Origin: Vreelandella piezotolerans
GTDB lineage: Bacteria; Pseudomonadota; Gammaproteobacteria; Pseudomonadales; Halomonadaceae
NCBI RefSeq assembly: GCF_012427705.1
Contig: NZ_CP048602.1
Coordinates: forward strand, 2,046,001 to 2,110,000
DNA: 64,000 nucleotides
Direction of reading: 5' to 3'
Within the stretch, counting starts at the first letter, position 1; every line of letters begins with the position of its first letter. A program made the position numbers and the translations under genes. Shown here piece by piece: positions 44,972 to 52,107 of this stretch. Under the pieces are notes generated by a model. That model saw only the letters and a list, made by a program, of their open reading frames with translations. It had not been told where the DNA came from and did no database searches.

Positions 44972-44981
44972 ACTAAAAAAG

Positions 44982-45281
44982 ATGCACAAACCAAATATAA
45001 TCATAGAGCTTTTCAATGAAAAAAATATAGAACAAAGCATAAAGCTAGAAATGTTCAATAGAATAGCGTACACAAGCATTTTAGCGTTCCAATTATGGGA
45101 GCAAAAAGAAGATGCTCTTGACTGGCTTTCTCGACCTAACCAATCTTTGAATGGAAGCATTCCTTTATTGCTTTGTGAAACTGAGATAGGTATGAAAGAA
45201 GTTCATCGCGTACTAAATGCTTTAGAATGGGCAATCCCATCTAATGCATTTTTTATGGGGTTATTCTGTTGCGACAGCTAA
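44982..45281 (+). CDS. Short DUF2384 (Xre/ParS-type) antitoxin-like protein
   Basis: A 99-residue protein whose second half matches the DUF2384 toxin-binding domain: DALDWLSRPNQSLNGSIPL, then LLCETEIGMKEVHRVLNALE. The N-terminal helix-turn-helix of full antitoxins is reduced. The frame is closed by a TAA just upstream of the ATG once the transposon is removed, so the transposon did not truncate it. No RES toxin gene follows. It starts 11 bases from the right end of the Tn7-like element. Confidence 0.6.
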   Translation: MHKPNIIIELFNEKNIEQSIKLEMFNRIAYTSILAFQLWEQKEDALDWLSRPNQSLNGSIPLLLCETEIGMKEVHRVLNALEWAIPSNAFFMGLFCCDS

Positions 45282-45311
45282 CGGCCAGGAGCTGCCTTTT
45301 AGTCATCTCTG

Positions 45312-45383
45312 ATATAACGCCCTGGCTTTGCGGCGTGCCGGAGCACCAGAGTAGGTGCGATCGCCAACAGCCACTGGTTAGCT
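45312..45383 (-). other. attC site of integron cassette (DUF2971 cassette)
   Basis: On the minus strand, AGCTAAC (R'', 45377-45383) and GTTATAT (R', 45312-45318) flank a 72-base imperfect palindrome with pairing GGCT...AGCC arms. The stop codon of the DUF2971 gene lies inside R'', as in true gene cassettes. The cassette's 5' end (GTTAGCT at 46208-46214) is the exact complement of this R''. Confidence 0.8.
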
Positions 45384-46190
45384 TTTGTTGATAGATGGTT
45401 TTGCAACGAGGTTCCACGAGTGAACATCGGGTTCACATTGCATCATCTTGATATCTTTTCTCCCCCAAGACTGAAGCACAACTTTCAACTCTTCACCGGT
45501 AACAGATCCGCCTTTGGTAACATTTCTATATAAATGTCGCCCCAAGTAAATTTCTTTAAGCGAGTTCTCCGGCACATCAAAGCAGTATAGAGGTCGTCCA
45601 GACACAGTCACCTTATTCCAGTCACGATAGCGACCACCACCTGTGTGATAACCGAAGGGGATATTTTCTATATCTTTTACAACACGGATCTCTTCTTCGT
45701 ATGCCCACTCGAGAGACTTATACAGAAAAGCTCTTTTCATTAGATTGAAGGCATTCGAGTCAAAACGAAGGCTACCACCAAGATTCATTAGCTCATGCTC
45801 GCCAATCACGGGTAGATCGTTATGCGGCTTTGTAGCTGAGTAAACCATCTCTCCATACTGGCTTGGAATCAAATTGCTTTGCGGGTCTGAAAAGCCGGCC
45901 GAATCACAATCGAACCCAAGAACTACCCCACGGTGAGAGTCTCCATAATGCGACCACATAAGCGTGTTCAAAGGCTGACGAGTCAACGATAAGACACCGT
46001 ATTTTCTCGAGAAACGGTTTCTACAAGCATCCGTGGCGGTTTTCGCGCTTATAGACTTATCGCTATCCTTAAAACCAAAGGCTGTACATTCAAAAGGGTC
46101 GTTCAAATCTTCAAGGCATGAAAATCCTAGTGATAGGGTATCGATCACATTTCGCGCGGCGCCGAAGGACATGTACTTGTATAAAATCAT
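45378..46190 (-). CDS. DUF2971-family protein in an integron cassette
   Basis: A 270-residue DUF2971 protein. The opening LYKYMSFGAARNVIDTLSLG is followed by the signature LEDLNDPFECTAFG (about 28-41). Later come LTRQPLNTLMWSHYGDSHRG near 73 and a C-terminal LKEIYLGRHLYR. The family is frequent in integrons and defence islands and its activity is unknown. AAGGAG lies 5 bases before the ATG. The gene fills one cassette (45318-46213, 896 bases) with cassette boundaries on both sides. Confidence 0.82.
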   Translation of the reverse strand: MILYKYMSFGAARNVIDTLSLGFSCLEDLNDPFECTAFGFKDSDKSISAKTATDACRNRFSRKYGVLSLTRQPLNTLMWSHYGDSHRGVVLGFDCDSAGFSDPQSNLIPSQYGEMVYSATKPHNDLPVIGEHELMNLGGSLRFDSNAFNLMKRAFLYKSLEWAYEEEIRVVKDIENIPFGYHTGGGRYRDWNKVTVSGRPLYCFDVPENSLKEIYLGRHLYRNVTKGGSVTGEELKVVLQSWGRKDIKMMQCEPDVHSWNLVAKPSINKS

Positions 46191-46214
46191 GAAACTCCTT
46201 CACAAGAAGCTAAC

Positions 46215-46538
46215 GAGGCTGTAGAAAAACTCGATTTAGAGCCGTCTCCACCGCCTGTTGTCCTTCTTTATTTACCCACCCGGTCATCTGGCTGAGTAAT
46301 CTTAATATTGGCATTTAGCCACTTGAGCAGCCAGCTAAAGCTTGTTGAAGACGGTCTGTTGCTCTTAAGTGTACGGAGTGTTCAAAGGTGTCTGGCTGGA
46401 GCAGGTCCTGGTAGTTGATCACCACCATGGCGTTCTGATCGTAGTTATAAATCTTGAAGCGCGGCATGCTGACCACTCCTCGTCTGTTTTCTCGAGCCTA
46501 CTAAAACTTAGCCGTCATCGGGGTTTTGCTACAGGCTC
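46215..46538. mobile_element. IS1182-family relic (MITE-like), inserted in an attC site
   Basis: Terminal repeats GAGGCTGTAGAAAAAC (left) and GAGCCTGTAGCAAAAC (right, inward) enclose 324 bases. On the minus strand they still encode a transposase start of IS1182 type, PRFKIYNYDQNAMVVINYQD, before breaking off. The internal part is deleted. It is flanked by AAC on both sides (46212-46214 and 46539-46541). It sits precisely at the R' recombination point of the neighbouring attC. Confidence 0.72.
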
Positions 46539-46606
46539 AACGCCTTGCTCACCGGAAAATTGCGAGCGCAGCGAGTAATTTTTCCGAGTGCAGCAACTTG
46601 TTAAGT
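46535..46606 (-). other. attC site of the TIR/SIR2 cassette
   Basis: On the minus strand, R'' is ACTTAAC (46600-46606) and carries the TAA stop of the DUF4917 gene. It is followed by AAGTTGCTGC, a stem, GAGCAAGGC and GTTGAGC (46535-46541). With the IS1182 relic removed, the R' core becomes GTTAGCT, the start of the next cassette. This is a textbook attC layout. Confidence 0.82.
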
Positions 46607-47602
46607 GACATTGTTCCATGCGCCAGGACTGTTGCTTCGGAAAAAGTGTATTTGAACATTAGCGCCAAGAGTGTTCTGGATCGTATGACTCACCCTATTA
46701 CAGTAGACTTGATCATTCCCATGCACCGAAACAGCAACATGGCGAATTTGAGATGAAGCAATACGCTGAAGAATATAAAGGTCTTGTTCCCAGAAACCCC
46801 ATCCATATATAACCAACGAGGGCTCCAAAGTAGTGAGAACTTCTCTGTAAACTGTATTTAGATAGCTACTACTGCGTATTGAATTTATTTTTTGCTGAGA
46901 TGTCCCTTCGCTAACGAATAAAGGTACTACTGATTCGGATTGCCAGGCTTGAAGTATTGCTTCAAGCAGGCTATTTCCATTACCTGTTACTTTGAACTCT
47001 GACTCAATGTTATTACGCGAGAGAACTAAGCTACCATGAGGGTAAAACGCAAGAGTTGTCGATGCATCCCCGTAGATTGGATCGCGCAAACGACGCCAAT
47101 CCTCGTAAAATTGTCCATTAACAAAACAGTCTTTTAATGAATGACGATCACGCACGTCTATACCATACATAATGGCCCAGTAAAGTATCAGATCATAGTT
47201 TAGAGAAACCACTGTACTGAAATGCTTCAAGAAAGCATAGATAGCAGGTAGATGCTCTGAAATTTCCTGATACTCAGGATGGACATCCCTAACTGACTGG
47301 ATAAGGCACTCACGCACCCTTACATAAGCTGCATGTGTTCTTTCGTCGGGAATAGCAAGAGAGCGATTAACATTAGAAGCTTGCCATACTAGGCGCAACA
47401 CAAGTTCGAAGTCCGAGGTCTGAAAAAAATCAAATAGTTGGTGAATATCATTAGTGAGAAGACCATGCTCACGTGCATGATCGATAAGAGACGTATATCC
47501 AAAGCGTCCATCAACAGCCATACTGGCGCCATTGCCTAGCAGCAATGAACCCCTGTAATAATTCTGGGCAATTTCTTCCCATTCAAAAATTCTATGTGGC
47601 AC
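46601..47602 (-). CDS. SIR2-like (DUF4917) protein
   Basis: A 333-residue protein with a SIR2-like Rossmann pattern: the glycine loop LLLGNGASMAVDGRFGY near residue 21, TVVSLNYDLILYWAIMY near 130 (the N-Y-D motif), and a late SLVIYGWGFWEQD near 270. Related SIR2-type proteins hydrolyse NAD+ during phage infection; that role is inferred. It starts at GTG with AAGGAG upstream, 75 bases after the TIR-like gene. It is the second gene of a two-gene cassette. Confidence 0.68.
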   Translation of the reverse strand: MPHRIFEWEEIAQNYYRGSLLLGNGASMAVDGRFGYTSLIDHAREHGLLTNDIHQLFDFFQTSDFELVLRLVWQASNVNRSLAIPDERTHAAYVRVRECLIQSVRDVHPEYQEISEHLPAIYAFLKHFSTVVSLNYDLILYWAIMYGIDVRDRHSLKDCFVNGQFYEDWRRLRDPIYGDASTTLAFYPHGSLVLSRNNIESEFKVTGNGNSLLEAILQAWQSESVVPLFVSEGTSQQKINSIRSSSYLNTVYREVLTTLEPSLVIYGWGFWEQDLYILQRIASSQIRHVAVSVHGNDQVYCNRVSHTIQNTLGANVQIHFFRSNSPGAWNNVT

Positions 47603-47677
47603 TGCTTATCACTCCTTACCGCTTAAAAGCGTATTTGATCCGCGTGATTGCGCTTTTTGAACGGTTCTTCCACTGAG

Positions 47678-48502
47678 CTAGAAAAACTCTTTGATAGTGT
47701 ATCCACTGACCTTGAGTTCCCTAGCTATTTCAGTTTTCCAGGCACCTGAAAAATCTAGTTGAGCGTACACCACACCACTAATATCGTTCGGTGTTTCAAT
47801 TTCTCCCTTAACCAATGCACAAACGTTTTCACGACCAAGCTTTGCCATTAAATAACCATGTTCAAATACTACATTTTGTCTGGCTCTTTGCTTGGGATGA
47901 ACTTTTGTTTCATGAATGCCTCGACCATGGTCACAAGCGGTATATAAGACAATGGCGTATCCTGCTTCTTCACTGTAGTGCTCAATTTTTTCAATTATCG
48001 TCTTTCCACCACTAGCTTGTTCGTGAAGAATAATCGGTATTAAGCCAATTTTATTAATAAAACGTGCGACTTCCTGCTTAGCTTCATTATCACGTCCGTG
48101 TACGATAAAAACCTTATTCTTTTTGACCACTGAGTTAAAAACCGTGTTTTCAGGAGCAGCGATAGGCTGTTGAAATAATTGGGGTTTTGGTAGTGCAGGC
48201 TTGGCTAAGTTTTGCCCAAACTCCAAATAGTTACATACTTCTGAAAACTGTTCAGATATATATGTTCTTCTTTCTGCATAGGTGCCGTATTGGTTCTTTA
48301 TAAAGCCCCAAAATGATCCCAAGCTACGATGAAGCTTTAGCCATTCTGGGAGCATGGGTGCCAGTGTTGTATTCTTTAGCAGCTCGTGGCGGAGCTGCAT
48401 ATATTCACCCTCATCAGCAGACCCGCCTGTAGCATGATCTGTTAGCAAATTACTTAAGTAATTAACCCTATCTAGATCGTTTTCAAGAAACTCAATACTC
48501 AT
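47678..48502 (-). CDS. TIR-like nucleotide-binding effector protein
   Basis: A 274-residue protein with a C-terminal TIR-like domain (residues about 130-270): VFIVHGRDNEAKQEVARFIN, then LGLIPIILHEQASGGKTIIE-type sequence (the glutamate-containing loop) and RARQNVVFEHGYLMAKLGRE. Such domains cleave NAD+ or act as signal-activated effectors in CBASS, Pycsar and other defences. The N-terminal 100 residues are helical and of unknown role. The ATG at 48502 is chosen; a TTG start 14 codons upstream is possible. No cyclase gene is adjacent. Confidence 0.75.
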   Translation of the reverse strand: MSIEFLENDLDRVNYLSNLLTDHATGGSADEGEYMQLRHELLKNTTLAPMLPEWLKLHRSLGSFWGFIKNQYGTYAERRTYISEQFSEVCNYLEFGQNLAKPALPKPQLFQQPIAAPENTVFNSVVKKNKVFIVHGRDNEAKQEVARFINKIGLIPIILHEQASGGKTIIEKIEHYSEEAGYAIVLYTACDHGRGIHETKVHPKQRARQNVVFEHGYLMAKLGRENVCALVKGEIETPNDISGVVYAQLDFSGAWKTEIARELKVSGYTIKEFF

Positions 48503-48548
48503 AATCTGAATTCTATTCTCTATTCGATTTTGGAACTTAGCCAATGAC

Positions 48549-48631
48549 GTTTAACCCCGCAGCACGCGCGGCTTTGTAATGGAGGCGCAGCCGCAATGGA
48601 AAAGCCGTCGCTGTGCCTGCGATTGTTAACC
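48549..48631 (-). other. attC-like site of the small membrane-protein cassette
   Basis: On the minus strand GGTTAAC (48625-48631) carries the stop codon of the upstream gene, and GTTAAAC (48549-48555) marks the other end. The 83 bases between fold imperfectly, with arms containing GGCTTT and AAAGCC. It deviates slightly from the RYYYAAC core but has the same arrangement as the two better sites. Confidence 0.65.
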
Positions 48632-49057
48632 ATGTAGAACTCCCTCAAATATTTCTTGGATCTCAGAAGTCGCATTTTTCAACGTGTTCAAACGCGTCGT
48701 TTGATTAACCGCTGGAGAATAGGCACTCCAAATCTCGCTCTTTAGCTCTGAAAACCTTTCCCGGGTGCTACCTGTCAGATACAACCTCACGATATGTTCC
48801 TGGCTATTAAGCTCATAAAAACATTCAGTAATAGCCATGTCCTTGTCTTCTTGATCAAGGCTCGTATCGTAGAGAATATCTACAGCCGCTTTGCGAAACT
48901 GATTCAAATGGCTTATGAATCCCGCGAACGCGATGCTTCGCTGTTGCCGAAGCCACTTTTCATATTCTGTTCGGCGAGTTAGAAAGGCGCCCAGGAAACC
49001 GCCTAACAGGGAAAACAAACCAGCCACGATGGCAACAATCAACTCAATGTCTTCCAC
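48626..49057 (-). CDS. Small membrane-anchored protein in an integron cassette
   Basis: A 143-residue protein with one N-terminal transmembrane segment (LIVAIVAGLFSLLGGFLGAFL) followed by a helical cytoplasmic part (EYEKWLRQQRSIAFAGFISH). Proteins of this shape are common in integron cassettes; their function is unknown. It starts at GTG. Its stop codon lies in the attC core. A GTTAGCC core at 49094-49100 marks the upstream cassette boundary. Confidence 0.65.
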   Translation of the reverse strand: MEDIELIVAIVAGLFSLLGGFLGAFLTRRTEYEKWLRQQRSIAFAGFISHLNQFRKAAVDILYDTSLDQEDKDMAITECFYELNSQEHIVRLYLTGSTRERFSELKSEIWSAYSPAVNQTTRLNTLKNATSEIQEIFEGVLHG

Positions 49058-49093
49058 ACCTTCAATACTCCATTTAGGTCGACTAGGAATGCT

Positions 49094-49183
49094 GGCTAAC
49101 AGATATTAGGCTGCCCATTCTTTTACTGGATGAATGTGCTGTTTTTTTGTCCAGCAAATGCAGCCTACCAATTATCCCGGGCC
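49094..49183 (-). other. Degenerate attC-like hairpin
   Basis: GGCTAAC (49094-49100) is followed by a long imperfect inverted repeat with arms TTAGGCTGC and GCAGCCTA and inner arms ACTGGA and TCCAGC. The second core site is eroded. It probably ends an older cassette. The stretch 49184-49329 has no convincing gene. Confidence 0.4.
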
Positions 49184-49329
49184 TATGATCTTATAAGATA
49201 TAAATTTTCATTAGGCCGTATGACCAGAACTCTCGCACCTGCTGCTTGTTACGGCAATGTCCGCTCAGGGTCGAAACCTGCCTAAAGCAGCACTTTGTAG
49301 CCAGTCCTAAAGCGATGCAAAACCACCTA

Positions 49330-49659
49330 TCAAGATTTTGTATCCCTGTCACCAAAATAGTCATCCTTCGCCACGAGCCCAATGCGGTCATCTGTATTAA
49401 AGGCCTGATCTCTGTCGCTATCTTCGCTGAACAAATTTTGCACGCGGCGTTCTTGCTTGAAGTAAGTCAACGTGCTGAAAAAACAGCTTTCGCACAGGTG
49501 GACTTCATAGCGCTCGCCGTCGTGTTGAGAGCCATAGCCCCAATGTGCCTTGAGGGTGGCGTACTCAAGATTTTCATTTGCTACACGTGTTGTGGTTAGG
49601 CATACATCGCACACCACATCAGTGACGGCCTCGACTTCTACTTTTTCAGTCACTTTCAT
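49330..49659 (-). CDS. Hypothetical zinc-ribbon-like protein
   Basis: A 109-residue protein with one CxxC pair (VVCDVCLTTTRV near residue 16) and another (HLCESCFFSTLTYF near 53), so a likely zinc site. The remainder is polar and ends RDTKS. AGGAA precedes the ATG by about 8 bases. The family is not recognised. It sits between the cassette run and BREX, and may be cargo or the last remnant of another cassette. Confidence 0.55.
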   Translation of the reverse strand: MKVTEKVEVEAVTDVVCDVCLTTTRVANENLEYATLKAHWGYGSQHDGERYEVHLCESCFFSTLTYFKQERRVQNLFSEDSDRDQAFNTDDRIGLVAKDDYFGDRDTKS

Positions 49660-49717
49660 TGCTATGTTCCTCGCCTACCGACCATGTACTCACTCACATG
49701 GCTTGTGCAATGCGTGC

Positions 49718-49900
49718 CTATCTCGGCGAATGCTCATCACCTGATTGGGTGGCTGGAACAGGCTCTTCCACCTGCATGGCTTCCCAGTCGTCAACGCCTA
49801 TAGGCTCAAATGGCAGCTCATATTTGCCGACCGAGCCCTTAAGCCGCTGCAGAGGGCCGCCGTCTGCTTTTATATCACTGGACTCATTAGATTTTTGCAT
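49718..49900 (-). CDS. Hypothetical 60-residue protein
   Basis: A short polar protein, opening QKSNESSDIKADGG and containing YELPFEPIGVDDWEAMQ, which resembles short conserved proteins or antitoxin tails. AAGG lies upstream of the ATG. It is encoded 58 bases before the zinc-ribbon-like gene in the same direction. It has no clear family and could be spurious. Confidence 0.35.
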   Translation of the reverse strand: MQKSNESSDIKADGGPLQRLKGSVGKYELPFEPIGVDDWEAMQVEEPVPATQSGDEHSPR

Positions 49901-49962
49901 CTAAGTGCCTTCTGCAGTGCGTGCGAAACAATGAATGCAGTATCACGGTAGACTCATTAACC

Positions 49963-52035
49963 TTAATCCACCCCAAGCGCTTTGACCACTGCATCAATCG
50001 GTTCGGCGTAGAAGCTGGTCTGGAACTTGGTGAACAGCTCTCCGGGGATGGTAGGAATATCCATGGCGCTGCTCATGGGTAGGGTGACGCGCTTGCCACC
50101 AGCATCAAAGGCAACCTGCAGGCATTCCGCTAGGCTTTCGACGGGTTTTAGGCTGCCCCCTAGGCTCATATCGCCCAGCACGACCATTTGGCTCTGAGTA
50201 GGTTTACCTACCAGACCTGAAGAGAACGCGACCAAGCTGGCGAGCGAGAGGTCACGCAAAACGCCGCTATTTTGCAGATCGACCACATGAAGGTGGAAAT
50301 CATGCTCCAACACCTTGCGGGCTCCACTGATACGGCTGGCGTTGGCCTTGAAGTAATCAAACGCCATTTTGACCTGCTCTTTGGCGGCCGTTGAGTTCCA
50401 AAGCCCTGACATGGCCAGCTTGCCGCTGCCTGCGGTTACTTGCATTTCGATGCGATAAACGCCCGGCATGCCTTTATCGCTGAGGCCAATGGTATGCACC
50501 ACGCCTGGCTTGCCCTGGCCTTCTGGAATCAGGCCGCCACCGCCCTGCTCTTTCACCGACACAAAGTGCTCTTCCAGGGTCTCCTTGTCGATGTAGCTGA
50601 AATGGACATCGTAGAACTCCATGCCACCAATCTTTTTCAGCTGTTCTTTCACGCGGCGACGTACCTGCATGGCGTATTCCAGGCAGTCCCGTACATCGTC
50701 TTTCATGTATTCCCCATGGGGAAACATCAGCTTCAGCAGGCCCGACACCGTTTTACGTACCGCGATCACGTCACGCTGGTTGAGGTTATCACCCAGAGAG
50801 AAGTAGCGATCAATGGCATCAGCGAAGCTGCGCTTGCGCATTTCACGGAAGAATTCAGCTAGGTAATCGACGATAAACCCATAGCGCTGAGTGAAGAATG
50901 AGGGCCGCATCTTGGGGATTTCCCAGCCGGGAATATAGGCATGGAAGCGATCAAAGAACGCGGCATCAATCATGGCATCAGGGAATGGCGTCAATAGGTG
51001 GCTGGTTTTCACCAGCGACTCCACGCTTTGGTTGATGTTGCCAACGAACACCATCGAGGCTGAGGCTTCCATCTGTTCGCGCCCACGGGCAAAAGAACCA
51101 GAGGCCATATAATCCTTCATGATCTGCACCCCGTCCTTATCCTTGAACGAGATACCGGCCACTTCATCGAATGCCACCAAATCCCACATACCCACCAAGC
51201 CAATGCGCCGCGAGCTCATGTTGTAGAACAGGTTAGCCACCGTGGTTTGCCCGCCAGAGACCAAAATGCTGTTGGGCGAGCACTCTTTGTAGATATGGCT
51301 TTTGCCGGTGCCCCGTGGCCCTAGCTCGCAGACGTTATAGTTGTTCTCGACAAACGGAATCATCCTGGCCAGCAGATGCCATTGCACGTTCTCATCCAGC
51401 TCGGCAGGTTCCATACCAATTGAGCGAATCAGCACTTCACGCCATTGAGCATTGGTGAACCCACGCCGCCCTTCAAACAGCTCGTCCATATTCATGTGGG
51501 GCATCTGAATCGGCTTGAGCAGGCTGACACCAAACGGCGAGCTTGTTTGCCCCTCTTCGTGGAAGTAACTGAGCGTGGCGATCACCCAAATACCGCCTAC
51601 TAGCAGCTTCTCGTGCTCTTTAACAATGCCTGCAGAGATTTCGGCATCTTTGATGCCCAGGTTACTGAACGCTGCTTCATAGCGGTCTTTTTTCTCATTC
51701 AGACGCACCGTGACCCGATCAATCACCTTGAAGCTGCCGCGCTCACGCACGATGGATTTCACTTTCTCCGCTTCATCTGGGCGAACGTAGTTATCCGTTA
51801 AAATCGCCTTGACGTTTTCTAACCCCTTAGCGATCACCTCGGTATCGTCAGAGGCGCAGTACATACCCAACAGGTACTCCAGCACATACACGGGCACATT
51901 AGCGCCCTCTTTCACGCGCTGGGTGAGATCCTTACGCACCACGCGACCCGCAAAGTGCGTGTTGAGCAGCGTATCCAGATCGGCGTCCTGAAGGGCATCG
52001 GTCAAGTGCGTGGCGGAAGATGAGTCAAAATCCAT
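49963..52035 (-). CDS. brxL: BrxL, Lon-like ATPase of BREX type 1
   Basis: A 690-residue protein. FAGRVVRKDLTQRVKEGANV followed by VYVLEYLLGMYCASDD is the BrxL hallmark. The AAA+ core has Walker A ELGPRGTGKSHIY near 235 and Walker B MWDLVAFDEVAGI near 285. The C-terminal Lon-like domain contains LGDMSLGGSLKPVESLAECL near 620. BrxL forms a DNA-bound barrel in studied systems and is needed for phage exclusion in some. The start at 52035 matches family N-termini; an ATG 12 codons upstream is also open. It is the last gene of the BREX operon, 72 bases from pglZ. Confidence 0.93.
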   Translation of the reverse strand: MDFDSSSATHLTDALQDADLDTLLNTHFAGRVVRKDLTQRVKEGANVPVYVLEYLLGMYCASDDTEVIAKGLENVKAILTDNYVRPDEAEKVKSIVRERGSFKVIDRVTVRLNEKKDRYEAAFSNLGIKDAEISAGIVKEHEKLLVGGIWVIATLSYFHEEGQTSSPFGVSLLKPIQMPHMNMDELFEGRRGFTNAQWREVLIRSIGMEPAELDENVQWHLLARMIPFVENNYNVCELGPRGTGKSHIYKECSPNSILVSGGQTTVANLFYNMSSRRIGLVGMWDLVAFDEVAGISFKDKDGVQIMKDYMASGSFARGREQMEASASMVFVGNINQSVESLVKTSHLLTPFPDAMIDAAFFDRFHAYIPGWEIPKMRPSFFTQRYGFIVDYLAEFFREMRKRSFADAIDRYFSLGDNLNQRDVIAVRKTVSGLLKLMFPHGEYMKDDVRDCLEYAMQVRRRVKEQLKKIGGMEFYDVHFSYIDKETLEEHFVSVKEQGGGGLIPEGQGKPGVVHTIGLSDKGMPGVYRIEMQVTAGSGKLAMSGLWNSTAAKEQVKMAFDYFKANASRISGARKVLEHDFHLHVVDLQNSGVLRDLSLASLVAFSSGLVGKPTQSQMVVLGDMSLGGSLKPVESLAECLQVAFDAGGKRVTLPMSSAMDIPTIPGELFTKFQTSFYAEPIDAVVKALGVD

Positions 52036-52107
52036 GTGGGCGGTCACTCCTGAACGACGAAAAAAGCACAATGCACAAACATAAAAGCTTCCCAGCTGAT
52101 GACGGGC

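Noticed and set aside
44982..45281. Antitoxin truncated by the Tn7-like insertion
   Set aside because: Rebuilding the pre-insertion sequence shows an in-frame TAA upstream of the ATG, so the frame is naturally short.
46205..46606. Terminator or REP sequence between the DUF2971 and DUF4917 genes
   Set aside because: The hairpin has attC core sites, holds the stop codon and matches the next cassette start once the IS relic is removed.
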